Part shown: one piece after another, positions 42,816-51,010 of the stretch | How the letters are laid out: each line of letters opens with the position of its first letter | Numbering within the stretch: the first letter of the stretch is position 1 | Origin: an uncultured Flavobacteriales bacterium | GTDB taxonomy: Bacteria > Bacteroidota > Bacteroidia > Flavobacteriales_G > Salibacteraceae | Length of the DNA: 64,000 nt | Assembly: GCA_913057205.1 (NCBI GenBank) | Contig: CAJXNO010000002.1 | Location: 62,001-126,000, forward strand | Reading direction: 5' to 3' | Translations under genes and position numbers: made by a program | The notes under the pieces: generated by a model | Seen by the model: only the letters and a program-made list of their open reading frames with translations | Databases searched by the model: none | What the model was told of the DNA's origin: nothing

Positions 42816-43703
42816 ATGACGCCACAACTGATCGTGATCGCGGGTCCGACGGCCTCTGGTAAGACCGCCCTCTCCATTGACTTAGCAAAGTATTTGGACG
42901 CGGAGATCTTCAGCGCCGATGCGCGTCAGTTCTTTCGAGGCATGGACATCGGCACCGCGAAAGCAACGGCAGCAGAACAGGCAGAAGTCACCCATCATTT
43001 CATTGACATCTTGGATCCTGAGGAAGCGTACAGTGCGGGACAGTATGCAGAGGACCTTCAGGATGCCCTCAAAGCATACTTCCAACACAAGGAAACCGCC
43101 ATTGTGGTGGGTGGCTCTGGCTTCTACATCAAGGCAGCCGTGGAGGGATTGGATGAACTTCCGAAGGCAGAAGCAAGCATCCGAGCGAAGTGGAATGCGC
43201 GCTACGAAGAGGAAGGCATTGAAGCGCTACAGGAACGATTACAAAAAGTGGACCCTGCCTACTACAAGGAAGTCGACATCCACAATCGGCAGCGGGTGCA
43301 ACGTGCTTTGGAGGCCTTCGATGCAACAGGAAGACCCTTCTCTGAATTAAGAAAAGGTAAGCAACAACGCCTTCCGTGGGAGGTGAAGTTGATCGTAGTA
43401 GAATGGGAACGAGAACACCTCTATGCCCGCATCAATGAACGGGTAGATCACATGATGGATGAAGGATTGCTGGAGGAGGCAAAGGCCCTACTCCCCCTTC
43501 GTGCTTGCAACGCATTGCAAACGGTAGGCTACAAAGAGCTGTTCGCGTATTTCGATGGCACCTGTTCGTTGGATGAGGCAGTAGCCAAGGTCAAACAGCA
43601 CACCCGCAACTATGCAAAGCGGCAAGTAACCTGGTTCAAGAAGCAGCCGGCCAACATTCGATTAAAAGAAGCATCTTTTAAAAGCCTACTGAGGCAGCTT
43701 TAG
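42816..43703 (+). CDS. miaA: tRNA dimethylallyltransferase
   Basis: Encodes 295 residues. The P-loop AGPTASGKTALSIDLA lies at the N-terminus, then the family motif DARQFFRGMDIGTAKAT, VGGSGFYIKAAVEGLDELP and IHNRQRVQRALEAFDATG. The C-terminal QTVGYKELFAYFDG and TRNYAKRQVTWFKK complete the set. It attaches dimethylallyl to A37 of tRNAs reading U-starting codons. Cotranscribed with cca and the PF07929 gene (2 bases apart). Confidence 0.96.
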   Translation: MTPQLIVIAGPTASGKTALSIDLAKYLDAEIFSADARQFFRGMDIGTAKATAAEQAEVTHHFIDILDPEEAYSAGQYAEDLQDALKAYFQHKETAIVVGGSGFYIKAAVEGLDELPKAEASIRAKWNARYEEEGIEALQERLQKVDPAYYKEVDIHNRQRVQRALEAFDATGRPFSELRKGKQQRLPWEVKLIVVEWEREHLYARINERVDHMMDEGLLEEAKALLPLRACNALQTVGYKELFAYFDGTCSLDEAVAKVKQHTRNYAKRQVTWFKKQPANIRLKEASFKSLLRQL

Positions 43704-43718
43704 GATGAATGGAACGTC

Positions 43719-43726
43719 TACATTTG
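43719..43726 (+). promoter_or_regulatory. -7 box of the YwqK-like gene
   Basis: TACATTTG, an exact TAnnTTTG, ending one base before the ATG at 43728. The expected transcription start falls after that ATG, which favours ATG 43734. Confidence 0.45.
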
Positions 43727-43733
43727 TATGAAC

Positions 43734-44270
43734 ATGAAAGTGATGCACATGAAATGGATCGGAATGGTAGCTGTTATGGCACTGAGCCTGCAGCTGAATG
43801 CCCAAGGATTAGAAGAAAGTTTTGACGCATCCTGCGCATGCTGGACGGTCACCAATCATTTTGACAACGGTCAAATTTCGAGCGTTCACCATGAAAATGA
43901 GCAACGCATCAAAGATGGAGAAGCCATCACCTACAGTCCAGAAGGCAAAAAACTCCGCGTAGAGCAATGGTCGAACGGCAAGCTTGATGGAACCACCGTT
44001 CATTACCACCCCACGGGTGAGATCTACTTGGAGGCACATTACGAGAAAGGCAGAAAGAAAGGCACCTGGACTTTCTTAGACGTAGATGGCACCCCATCTC
44101 AAGAGATCACGTACACCGGCAATGGAGCTGATGGCGTTTACGGGCTGTATTCAGCTGGCGTGAAATACGTTGAGCAAACCGTTGAAGGTGGTAAAGTCGT
44201 GGATACCCGTGTTATTCATAAAGAACTTTACGACGCAGTTCGTGAAGAAGCTTCCCAGACGTCAAAGTAA
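43734..44270 (+). CDS. Exported MORN/YwqK-type repeat protein
   Basis: About 178 residues. Candidate starts are ATG 43728, 43734, 43743 and 43749. I choose 43734 because the exact -7 box at 43719-43726 would place the transcript start past 43728. The signal peptide is KWIGMVAVMALSLQLNAQ. MORN-like beta-hairpins follow: TYSPEGKKLRVEQWSNGKLD, TTVHYHPTGEIYLEAHYEKG and RKKGTWTFLDVDG. It is envelope-located. Such proteins are often labelled YwqK-family antitoxins from sequence alone, but no toxin is visible here. Its operon partner is uncertain. Confidence 0.75.
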   Translation: MKVMHMKWIGMVAVMALSLQLNAQGLEESFDASCACWTVTNHFDNGQISSVHHENEQRIKDGEAITYSPEGKKLRVEQWSNGKLDGTTVHYHPTGEIYLEAHYEKGRKKGTWTFLDVDGTPSQEITYTGNGADGVYGLYSAGVKYVEQTVEGGKVVDTRVIHKELYDAVREEASQTSK

Positions 44271-44273
44271 TAC

Positions 44274-44915
44274 CTAGAACGAGCAGCTCTGCTGGTAACT
44301 TCCTTCTGTAACTTCCAATACGCCGCTCTCTTCCGCTGCGGCACCCTGTCCGATCCGAGTTATCGTGAATGGAATCTGCTGGTTTCCATAAACGCGACAT
44401 GTGATGGTTGTATCTGCATTCACGAAGTATGACTGCTGATCCAGGCAGCAAGAACTGCATCCAACGCTATGCCGGCCCAATTGGAACAAGGCACTGCCAT
44501 CAAACGAAGCCTTTGTGAAGATTAACTCTAATTCCACGTCTAAGTAAACATTGAAGTCCTCGGTATTATCTTGATCCGAACTCCATTCCGTTGCTGCTAC
44601 GGTGCGTACCTCATCCACGTATCCGTCCCGCTTGGTGACGAGTCGATACGATGCTGTACTGGGCTCTTCGAATTCTAGCATGTAATCGCCGTTGGCATCG
44701 GTAACCGTTGAAGTGATGCTCTCGAAACCGGTGGATACACTTCCGTAGCTCACCGGAGAGTATGACAGCCTGATATTCACACCCTCCACAGATGAGCCGG
44801 TATAAAACTCACTTACGTTTCCTTGCACCACAAATACTGGGATTTTCCGACACCCATCAAAAGGTACCATCAACAACAACAAACTGATATTGAGCAGCGC
44901 TCGATATGATTTCAT
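44274..44915 (-). CDS. Lipoprotein with carboxypeptidase-regulatory-like domain
   Basis: About 213 residues from the ATG at 44915; the longer frame from 44978 would overlap the divergent gene. The signal MKSYRALLNISLLLLMVPFD precedes GCRK, an unusual lipobox, so lipidation is probable rather than certain. A beta-sandwich domain follows: VFVVQGNVSEFYTGSSVEGV, ESITSTVTDANGDYMLEFEE, and YRLVTKRDGYVDEV. The C-terminal part has Cys clusters (SVGCSSCCLDQQS) that could form disulfides. Function unknown. Confidence 0.65.
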   Translation of the reverse strand: MKSYRALLNISLLLLMVPFDGCRKIPVFVVQGNVSEFYTGSSVEGVNIRLSYSPVSYGSVSTGFESITSTVTDANGDYMLEFEEPSTASYRLVTKRDGYVDEVRTVAATEWSSDQDNTEDFNVYLDVELELIFTKASFDGSALFQLGRHSVGCSSCCLDQQSYFVNADTTITCRVYGNQQIPFTITRIGQGAAAEESGVLEVTEGSYQQSCSF

Positions 44916-44969
44916 TCTGATTTGTATTTCCAACTCATCACGGTACAAAATAAGGCCTATTTTAGTCGC

Positions 44970-45662
44970 ATGATCCATCGATACCTCCTCATTCTAACCA
45001 TGGCGAGTGCCTTCTTGTTTTCGGCGTGTTCAGAAGAAGTTGAACAAATCGTTGCATTGGAAGGAGTTCCCTTCGTTCGCGAAGGGATCATTGATACCAC
45101 CTTAGTGGTGATCCATGAAAGTACAGACTTCTGCGATTGGAAATCGGCCTACAAGACCGTTTCAGCTGATTTTAAAGCAAATGGACTCACGAAGATTGCG
45201 CACTACAAGGGTTTTTTAGACACCAACTTGGTGGTCAGCGTTTACGGTGTGGATGACTTGGAAAAAGCCAACGCCTACATCGATTCTGACAAGGCATGGA
45301 AAACAATGCAACAAGTGGCCAAAGAGGATGGTATCCGCTTCTTGTTGCTCGATCAATCACTGGCATATACGGAACCTGCAGATGATAGCATCTTTCACTT
45401 GATGAGCTTCAAGACCTTAAAATATGATCGCTGGGAGGAGGCTTTTCTTAAGGACTATCAAGACGATCCAGAGCATGAATTTGCCGTCACCAATGTCTTC
45501 AGAGGGGTTGAGAACGACAACCACATCTACATGTTCTTCCGTGTGAACGACCCCATGTACGTAGAAAAAATGGAGAAGAACAATGCCCTCAAAATGAAAA
45601 TGTTAGCTGCTGGGGTCATCTCCTATCCAGAGACCTATAATCTGATGGACGTTTCACTTTGA
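44970..45662 (+). CDS. Lipoprotein with ferredoxin-like (ABM/Dabb-type) repeats
   Basis: About 230 residues from the ATG at 44970, which directly precedes a lipoprotein signal (MIHRYLLILTMASAFLFSAC). The mature part appears to hold two similar alpha+beta units: CDWKSAYKTVSADFKANGLT... DTNLVVSVYGVDDLEKANAY, and KYDRWEEAFLKDYQDDPEHE... HIYMFFRVNDPMYVEKM. Each resembles the dimeric alpha/beta barrel (antibiotic-monooxygenase-like) fold, by eye only. Upstream in-frame residues to 44922 are not protein-like. Role unknown. Confidence 0.65.
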   Translation: MIHRYLLILTMASAFLFSACSEEVEQIVALEGVPFVREGIIDTTLVVIHESTDFCDWKSAYKTVSADFKANGLTKIAHYKGFLDTNLVVSVYGVDDLEKANAYIDSDKAWKTMQQVAKEDGIRFLLLDQSLAYTEPADDSIFHLMSFKTLKYDRWEEAFLKDYQDDPEHEFAVTNVFRGVENDNHIYMFFRVNDPMYVEKMEKNNALKMKMLAAGVISYPETYNLMDVSL

Positions 45663-45741
45663 TAAGTTGTTCATTCTTTAAGCCTTCTTAGCTTTTCTTT
45701 TTGGTTCATATCGTAGTACTTTTCGGCAAACTTTTGCCATC

Positions 45742-46080
45742 ATGACCAACGAGCGACTGAAACTGATCAAAGAGATGCTGGAGACCAATCCAGACGATTC
45801 CTTCTTGAAATACGCGGCCGCTTTGGAATACGAAAAGGATGGCAAGATCAAAAAGGCCATCACGATCATCAAGGACCTCCTAGCCAATGACGCAAATTAC
45901 CTCGGCGCCTACTATAAGTTGGGTAAGCTTCTAGAAAGCGAAGGCAAGGAACAAGAAGCGATCAAGATCTATCGCCGAGGTCTAGAAGTGTCAAAGAAGA
46001 ATTCAGACCTGAAGACAGAAGGGGAATTGACCGAAGCCCTGATGCTGCTCGGTGCGGATGACGATATCAGTTGGTCGTAG
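45742..46080 (+). CDS. Small TPR protein
   Basis: Encodes 112 residues, all helical, with a typical tetratricopeptide pair: FLKYAAALEYEKDGKIKKAI and YYKLGKLLESEGKEQEAIKI. No signal peptide, so cytoplasmic. It ends 14 bases past the stop of the convergent response-regulator gene, giving antisense-overlapping 3' ends. It probably serves as a protein-protein adaptor; partner unknown. Confidence 0.85.
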   Translation: MTNERLKLIKEMLETNPDDSFLKYAAALEYEKDGKIKKAITIIKDLLANDANYLGAYYKLGKLLESEGKEQEAIKIYRRGLEVSKKNSDLKTEGELTEALMLLGADDDISWS

Positions 46081-46747
46081 TATCTGAACTGAACAGGAAT
46101 CTATTCGGACTGATCAGGTTCTCTTTCACCGCGTAAACGATCAATCCGGCAGTATTCTTCAATCCCAATTTGCCCATCATGTTCTTTCGGTGCGTCATCA
46201 CCGTGTGAAAACTCAAGTGCAGTCGCTCTGCAATCTGCTTGGTGGTGAGACCTTCGGCGATCAGTTGTAGGATCTCCAATTCCCGCTCGCTAATGTTCAC
46301 GGGTTCGCATCCGTGGTCTGTTTCTTCGCCTTCACTGGCGTTCAAACGATCGAGCACCTTGCCGCAGAAGAAGCGTTCCCCCTTCGCGCAAGCCTTTACG
46401 GAATCCACCACCTCATCTCGATCACAGTCGTTCATCAAATGACCATTGATGCCTGTTGCCATAAGTTGCTTCAGCTGGTCCACATTGCATTCGCCAACGA
46501 TCCCGATCACCCTCAATGATGGCATGCGCTTCATCGCCATGAGTACATCACTCACCACAATATCATCGCAAGAATAATCGACTAAGAGGACCTCCGGACG
46601 TGAACGCACAATGTCAGCTAGCATCTGCTCTCCGTTGGTCGCGGTACCTACGATGTCTACCAAACCCGTATCATTCAAGATGTTCTTAAGTCCTTCTAGG
46701 ATGAGCACATTGCCGTCTGCGATGTATGTTCTGATCTGGGATTGCAC
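46067..46747 (-). CDS. NarL/LuxR-type response regulator with atypical receiver
   Basis: Encodes 226 residues from a GTG start. The receiver keeps the phospho-acceptor Asp in PEVLLVDYSCDD (about residue 56) but has only one acidic residue at the metal site (IADGNV). The conserved Lys is replaced by Asn (GHLMNDCDRDE). The C-terminal GerE-type helix-turn-helix is intact: ISERELEILQLIAEGLTTKQ and HLSFHTVMTHRKNMMGKLG. It likely binds DNA and may work without normal phosphorylation. No histidine kinase is adjacent. A -7 box lies 5 bases upstream, so the message is probably leaderless. It follows rnz on the same strand. Confidence 0.88.
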   Translation of the reverse strand: MQSQIRTYIADGNVLILEGLKNILNDTGLVDIVGTATNGEQMLADIVRSRPEVLLVDYSCDDIVVSDVLMAMKRMPSLRVIGIVGECNVDQLKQLMATGINGHLMNDCDRDEVVDSVKACAKGERFFCGKVLDRLNASEGEETDHGCEPVNISERELEILQLIAEGLTTKQIAERLHLSFHTVMTHRKNMMGKLGLKNTAGLIVYAVKENLISPNRFLFSSDTTTN

Positions 46748-46752
46748 GACAG

Positions 46753-46760
46753 CAAAACTA
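46753..46760 (-). promoter_or_regulatory. -7 box of the response-regulator gene
   Basis: TAGTTTTG on the minus strand, an exact TAnnTTTG, ends 5 bases before the GTG start (46747). No TTG at -33 was found. Confidence 0.4.
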
Positions 46761-46792
46761 TTAAGAAGGATTCTAAATAAGCGGCGAGCCCC

Positions 46793-47728
46793 TTACTTTA
46801 TTTCAAACTCTGCTCCCTCTTCGGTGAGGTAGGTCTTTGGGAAGATCGAGCGGGCTTCCGTGAGGTGCACTTCTAATTCGGAATAGCGCGCGGAGTAATG
46901 TCCGATCAGCAATTCCTTCACCTCCGCTTTCTGTGCTACTTCCGCGGCTTGTTGGGCGGTGCTATGGAAGGTTTCTTTGGCTCTCTTTCTTTCTGCCTCT
47001 ATGAAGGTGGCCTCGTGGTAGAGGCAATTAGCCCCGGCTACCATTTCACTCGTTACCTCAAGCGGTAAGGTATCTGTGCAATAGGCATAAGTCCGTGGGG
47101 GCGCAGGAGCTTCTGTGTAGTCCTTAGACCGAAACACCGTTCCGTCTGGTCGTTGAACATCTTCTCCAGCCTTTAGCTTAGGAATCTCCTGAAGCTTTAC
47201 ACCTGCGGGTCCACCCTTATCAGGCAAGTAGCTGCGTTCGCGCTCTTGTTCCGTGAAAAGAAAGCCATGACAAGGAATCCGGTGCTTCAGTAAAAAGGCG
47301 TTGACCTTGATCTGTGCATCTTCATACACGCGTTGTTTCTCCTGCGGAGCGATATCGAGCACCACGAATTCGATCGGATACTGGATCCGCCCACCAGCTG
47401 CGTCCAGTTGGATTCTGACGATTTCTTCCAAAGCAGCTGGAGCAATGATCTTGAGTGGCCGCGTGCGTCCAAGTAAATGCATGGAGTTGAGCAGTCCGAC
47501 CAGTCCGAAGTAATGGTCGCCATGCATATGAGAAATGAACACCACTTCAATGCGCTGCATCTTCATGCCATAGCGTCGAAGTTGCATCTGGGTACCTTCC
47601 CCACAATCAATGAGGTAGTAATGGTTATTTACATTGAGTAGCTGTGCGGTAGGATGCCTTCCATTTGCCGGTAAGGCAGAGTTGGAACCGAGAATCGTTG
47701 TACTGAATTTCGGAAAGTGTGCGCTCAT
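46793..47728 (-). CDS. rnz: Ribonuclease Z
   Basis: About 311 residues from the ATG at 47728, which overlaps the upstream stop (TGATG); a GTG one codon earlier is also possible. It is a metallo-beta-lactamase fold with the zinc motif FISHMHGDHYFGL and further ligands in AYCTDTL, NCLYHEATF and LIGHYSARYSEL. The tRNase Z signature PTAQLLNVNNHYYLIDCGEG opens the domain. It matures tRNA 3' ends, which is relevant as the tRNA-Pro here lacks an encoded CCA. Length is normal. Confidence 0.94.
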   Translation of the reverse strand: MSAHFPKFSTTILGSNSALPANGRHPTAQLLNVNNHYYLIDCGEGTQMQLRRYGMKMQRIEVVFISHMHGDHYFGLVGLLNSMHLLGRTRPLKIIAPAALEEIVRIQLDAAGGRIQYPIEFVVLDIAPQEKQRVYEDAQIKVNAFLLKHRIPCHGFLFTEQERERSYLPDKGGPAGVKLQEIPKLKAGEDVQRPDGTVFRSKDYTEAPAPPRTYAYCTDTLPLEVTSEMVAGANCLYHEATFIEAERKRAKETFHSTAQQAAEVAQKAEVKELLIGHYSARYSELEVHLTEARSIFPKTYLTEEGAEFEIK

Positions 47729-48477
47729 CACCTTACGATGAAACGCATGGAGCGCTGGTATTGTTGTTGTTTCAAGGTGATGAAGTAAACCCCAGGTTGG
47801 TTGCTCAAAGCAACCAGCGGATACTTCTGAAGGCCGGAGCGACCCATGCCTTCGTTGTGTGCCACCTTGCTTCCAAGCAGGCTGTACACCTCGAGCGTGT
47901 AGCGTCCCGAGCTTGGCAGTTCAAAGAACAACTGCGATGTCTCCATGATCGGGTTGGGCTCCACAGAGAAGCGCAGTGAAGCATGGTCAACCGTACGAAC
48001 GCCGACTGCCACGCTGTCTAGGACGATGGTGTAGTCTGTAATCTCATAGGGCAAGCTGACTGCTGGAGCGGCGAGGTAGAAGTTGAAGTCTGCCACCAGA
48101 TCGTAGCTACCCGCATCCTCATTATCGTTTGTAAAACCTGTAACCAGGATGCAGCCGTACTCACCACCCTCGAAAACGCAGTTGGAATCCGGATAGCAAG
48201 CATAATCAAAGCCATTTGGGAGCCCTGTGATCTCATTTAACTCTAAGCGATCAATCGCCGCAGTGAACGTCAGGTATGAGGTGTCTGCAGGAACGTTAAG
48301 GGTGATCACCGCGTCATAGGGCATGAAGACCTTACCTTCAGGAAGTCCTTCATTCTCATCAGGGGCATATAAACTCGTAATGGTAGTATCGGGAACACAT
48401 TGTGCGTAGCTGCGCTGTGCTAGATCCCCCAATCCTAACATCAATAGTAAAAATGCGATCGTAGTTTTTACTCTCAT
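47728..48477 (-). CDS. Secreted protein with T9SS type A sorting domain
   Basis: Encodes 249 residues with a signal peptide (MRVKTTIAFLLLMLGLGDLA, cleavage near SYAQ). The middle is beta-rich and unidentified, with Cys residues that may form disulfides (DYACYPDSNCVFEGGEYGC). The last 75 residues are a T9SS tail: SVEPNPIMETSQLFFELPSS, YTLEVYSLLGSKVA and VYFITLKQQQYQRSMRFIVR. It is expected on the surface or released. Cotranscribed with the STAS gene (3 bases) and rnz (overlap). Confidence 0.82.
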   Translation of the reverse strand: MRVKTTIAFLLLMLGLGDLAQRSYAQCVPDTTITSLYAPDENEGLPEGKVFMPYDAVITLNVPADTSYLTFTAAIDRLELNEITGLPNGFDYACYPDSNCVFEGGEYGCILVTGFTNDNEDAGSYDLVADFNFYLAAPAVSLPYEITDYTIVLDSVAVGVRTVDHASLRFSVEPNPIMETSQLFFELPSSGRYTLEVYSLLGSKVAHNEGMGRSGLQKYPLVALSNQPGVYFITLKQQQYQRSMRFIVR

Positions 48478-48480
48478 TCG

Positions 48481-48858
48481 CTACTCGTTTTCAACTTCTC
48501 TGTTCACCTCCTCCATCAAGATGTAGTCTACTGCTTCTTGTTCCGTTGGCGTGATGTTCAAAATCGATTCTAATTGTGATATCTGCACTAGTTTGCTCAC
48601 CATTTCACTCATGTGGCATACCACAAAGGTTCCATCGGCATTCTTGCACAAGCGGTTTCCAACCAAGATGGCACTCAATCCAGACGAGTCGCAATACTTC
48701 ACCTTGGCCATATTGAATACGATGTTGCGTATGCCTTGAGCATTGAGTTCAACGAACTTAGCCTTGAGTTTTGGTGAGATAACCCCTCCAACCTTCTCAG
48801 CTTCTACACGAACGACGGTACACTTTTCTGCTTCTTCGATGGTAAAATTCATGGCCAA
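48481..48858 (-). CDS. STAS-domain protein (anti-sigma antagonist-like)
   Basis: Encodes 125 residues forming a single STAS domain. The phosphorylatable Ser motif is present as YCDSSGLSAILVGNRL (about residue 58), preceded by IRNIVFNMAKVK. The family binds switch kinases or anti-sigma factors; a partner is not encoded nearby. A -7 box TATATTTG (48876-48883) lies 17 bases upstream. It is first in a probable unit with the T9SS protein gene and rnz. Confidence 0.9.
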   Translation of the reverse strand: MAMNFTIEEAEKCTVVRVEAEKVGGVISPKLKAKFVELNAQGIRNIVFNMAKVKYCDSSGLSAILVGNRLCKNADGTFVVCHMSEMVSKLVQISQLESILNITPTEQEAVDYILMEEVNREVENE

Positions 48859-48875
48859 TGGTTTTGGTCTTGAAG

Positions 48876-48883
48876 CAAATATA
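48876..48883 (-). promoter_or_regulatory. -7 box of the STAS gene
   Basis: TATATTTG on the minus strand, an exact TAnnTTTG. It lies 17 bases before the start codon and just after the pyrB stop. Confidence 0.4.
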
Positions 48884-48891
48884 GGAAAGAA

Positions 48892-49827
48892 TCATGCGGT
48901 TTTCGCCTGCCCAGCTAAGAGGTATAAAACAGCCATTCGAATGGCTACTCCATTCTCTACTTGGTTCAGAATAATGCTGTATTCACTGTCTGCGAGATCG
49001 CTCGTAATTTCTACCCCTCGGTTGATCGGACCAGGGTGCATAATCACGAGGTCTTTCTTCCCCACCTCTTCCAGTAAAGCACGTGTAAGGCCGTATTGCA
49101 TGCTGTATTCGCGCAGCGAAGGGAAGTATTCAATGTCTTGCCGCTCCAACTGGATGCGGAGCATATTGGCCACGTCTGCCCAGCGCAATGCCTCTTTGAG
49201 GTCGAGCAGCACTTTAACGCCCAAGGATGCCAAGTGGCGTGGGATCAAGGTCGCAGGCCCACAGACCGCTACCTCCGCTCCGAGTTTCTGCAAGCAGAAG
49301 ATATTGGAAAGCGCCACGCGAGAGTGTAAGATGTCACCCACGATCAAGACCTTTTTACCTTTGAGCTCGCCGAGTTTCTCACGCAAGCTGTAGGCATCCA
49401 GTAAGGCCTGGGTCGGATGCTCATGGGCTCCATCACCTGCATTCACGATGCTGCAATCTACGTGTCGAGCCAAGTGCACGTGTGCACCTGGATTGGGGTG
49501 ACGCATCACCACCATATCGACCTTCATCGCAAGGATGTTGTTGACGGTATCTACCAGGGTCTCCCCTTTCTTTACGCTGGATGAGGATGCGGAGAAATTC
49601 ACCACATCGGCAGAGAGGCGCTTCTCTGCAAGTTCAAAGGAGAGCTTGGTTCGGGTAGAGTTCTCAAAGAAGATGTTCGCGATGGTCACATCGCGCAGAG
49701 AGGGTACTTTCTTGATCGGACGGTTGATGACCTCTTTGAAATTATCGGCTGTCTGGAAGATCAATTGGATGTCTTCCGGTGTAATATTCTTGATTCCCAA
49801 CAGGTGTTTGGTACTCAGTTTACTCAT
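48892..49827 (-). CDS. pyrB: Aspartate carbamoyltransferase catalytic subunit
   Basis: Encodes 311 residues. Carbamoyl-phosphate-binding motif FFENSTRTKLSFELAEKRL (about residue 53), the 80s-loop region ASSSSVKKGETL, GAHEHPTQALLDAY (about 130) and the aspartate-side MHPGPINRGVEI (about 262) are all present. It performs the committed step of pyrimidine synthesis. No pyrI regulatory subunit is nearby. It overlaps the pyrR stop by 4 bases, so the two are translationally coupled. Confidence 0.97.
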   Translation of the reverse strand: MSKLSTKHLLGIKNITPEDIQLIFQTADNFKEVINRPIKKVPSLRDVTIANIFFENSTRTKLSFELAEKRLSADVVNFSASSSSVKKGETLVDTVNNILAMKVDMVVMRHPNPGAHVHLARHVDCSIVNAGDGAHEHPTQALLDAYSLREKLGELKGKKVLIVGDILHSRVALSNIFCLQKLGAEVAVCGPATLIPRHLASLGVKVLLDLKEALRWADVANMLRIQLERQDIEYFPSLREYSMQYGLTRALLEEVGKKDLVIMHPGPINRGVEITSDLADSEYSIILNQVENGVAIRMAVLYLLAGQAKTA

Positions 49828-50369
49828 TGATCAGCGCTGTAAAGGGTCACACGGTTGTTCGAATTATCCTCACTCCACTCCACTTTCACACGTTCATCGC
49901 TTACCACATCAACCATTCTTCCGGTGTAATCGGGTTGAACCGGCAATTCTCTGCTGAAGCGACGATCGATCAGCACCAGCAGCTCTACATGTTTTGGTCG
50001 ACCAAAATCGAGCAGTGCATCCAAACCGCTGCGTACGGTTCTCCCGGTGTACAATACATCGTCTACCAAGATGATCTCCTTCCCTTCCACAGAAAACTCC
50101 ATGTCGGTTGATGAAGGCACCAGAACCTCTTCTCTTCTTCTGAAATCGTCGCGGTAGAAGGTGACATCCAGTTTTCCGTGCAAGATCTTTTCTCCGTCGG
50201 TAAGCTCAGCGAGTTTCTTCACGATGTGTTCGCCTACGGCAACGCCACGGGGTTGGAGGGAAACAATGGCCAGGTTACTGAAATCAAGGTGTTGCTCATA
50301 TACTTCGTATGCGAGGCGGTCGAGCGTATAAGACAACGCGGTGTGATCGAGCAGTGTTCTTCCTTTCAT
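49824..50369 (-). CDS. pyrR: PyrR-type bifunctional regulator / uracil phosphoribosyltransferase
   Basis: About 181 residues from the ATG at 50369; the longer frame to 50381 is possible but unsupported. The phosphoribosyltransferase fold shows the PRPP loop EIILVDDVLYTGRTVRSGLD (about 95-115). It also has the N-terminal RLAYEVYEQHLDFSNLAIVS and the family GVAVGEHIVKKL. In other phyla PyrR attenuates pyr mRNA. Whether it binds RNA here is untested, though its overlap with pyrB supports a pyrimidine role. A -7 box (50379-50386) lies 9 bases upstream. Confidence 0.93.
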   Translation of the reverse strand: MKGRTLLDHTALSYTLDRLAYEVYEQHLDFSNLAIVSLQPRGVAVGEHIVKKLAELTDGEKILHGKLDVTFYRDDFRRREEVLVPSSTDMEFSVEGKEIILVDDVLYTGRTVRSGLDALLDFGRPKHVELLVLIDRRFSRELPVQPDYTGRMVDVVSDERVKVEWSEDNSNNRVTLYSADQ

Positions 50370-50378
50370 TGAACAGTG

Positions 50379-50386
50379 CAAATATA
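50379..50386 (-). promoter_or_regulatory. -7 box of pyrR
   Basis: TATATTTG on the minus strand, an exact TAnnTTTG. Only 9 bases separate it from the pyrR ATG, leaving a leader of about 4 bases. There is therefore no room for a PyrR attenuator upstream of pyrR. Confidence 0.45.
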
Positions 50387-50464
50387 GTGAGTAGGGCGCA
50401 GTGAGTGGTGCGTGTTGATGAGTTAAGCATGTCTAAATATGACGGACAGTTTTAGGTGTACTCA

Positions 50465-50552
50465 GTGCAAGGAATTAGGAATTAGGAATTAGGAATTAGT
50501 TACAAGGTACAAGGAGCTAGGAGCTAGGAGCTAGGAGCTAGAAGCCAGCCGC
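50465..50552. repeat. Heptamer array intergenic repeat
   Basis: Successive 7-base tandem units: GGAATTA about four times (near 50471-50497), then GTACAAG-like, then GGAGCTA about four times (near 50517-50541). It sits directly against the IS256-like terminal sequence. Confidence 0.75.
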
Positions 50553-50909
50553 CGAGACTGTTCAGAAAAGTGTGTCATGATGAAGAGAAGTAAATACTAC
50601 ATTATGAACACAATGAAAGAAGAGAAAAAAGACGCAAACGCTTTGTTTTCTGATGCACTTAAAGCGCTTCAATCAGGTGAGCCGTTAGAAGGATCCGATG
50701 GTGCCTTGACACCTTTAATCAAGAGATTGGTTGAGGCTAGTCTTGAAGGAGAGATGGATGCTCATTTGGGTGCTGAACGACCTCACCAGTCCTTGGAATA
50801 CAGAACTCCAAAGCAAGACTTTGAGGCCATGAAAAAGGCAGCATGAAAAGAGTAAAATAATCTAACTTAACTTTGACTGATTCTTGTCCTAGGATTGGGG
50901 GGTATTACA
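50553..50909 (+). mobile_element. Chimeric remnant: IS256-like left end joined to IS3-like right end
   Basis: The left terminus CTGTTCAGAAAAGTGTGTCA (50557-50576) resembles an IS256-family inverted repeat. The right terminus, read inward, TGTAATACCCCCCAATCCTA (50890-50909 reversed), resembles an IS3-family end of the TGTA...CCCC kind. The open frame between joins an IS256 transposase start to an IS3 orfB end. Neither element has its second terminus, so it cannot move by itself. Confidence 0.6.
50577..50846 (+). pseudogene. Fused transposase fragment, IS256 N-terminus to IS3 C-terminus
   Basis: An 89-residue open frame. Residues about 20-64 match the N-terminus of IS256/mutator transposases (GALTPLIKRLVEASLEGEMD, AHLG). 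The remaining 22 residues are the end of an IS3-family orfB integrase: ERPHQSLEYRTPKQDFEAMK. In whole enzymes these pieces belong to unrelated families, so a deletion or recombination joined two insertion sequences in frame. All catalytic DDE residues are missing. Likely starts are the ATGs at 50577, 50580 or 50604. Confidence 0.75.
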
Positions 50910-50973
50910 ATGGTCAGCTCTTTTCTTCATAAAACTAACAGCATAAGTCTAAAGGATAGCTAACGGGACGTAC

Positions 50974-50999
50974 TCTCATTCTCATTCTCATTCTCATTC
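50974..50999. repeat. (CTCATT)n hexamer array
   Basis: Four tandem CTCATT units precede CCCCCTCCCAAGAG at the edge of the IS1595 element. A related (GAGTGT)n array lies on the other side of the IS at about 52085-52105. Confidence 0.8.
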
Positions 51000-51010
51000 T
51001 CCCCCTCCCA

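Noticed and set aside
43734-44270. Toxin-antitoxin system from the YwqK-like label
   Set aside because: The protein is exported, and no toxin gene lies beside it. The name comes from repeat similarity only.
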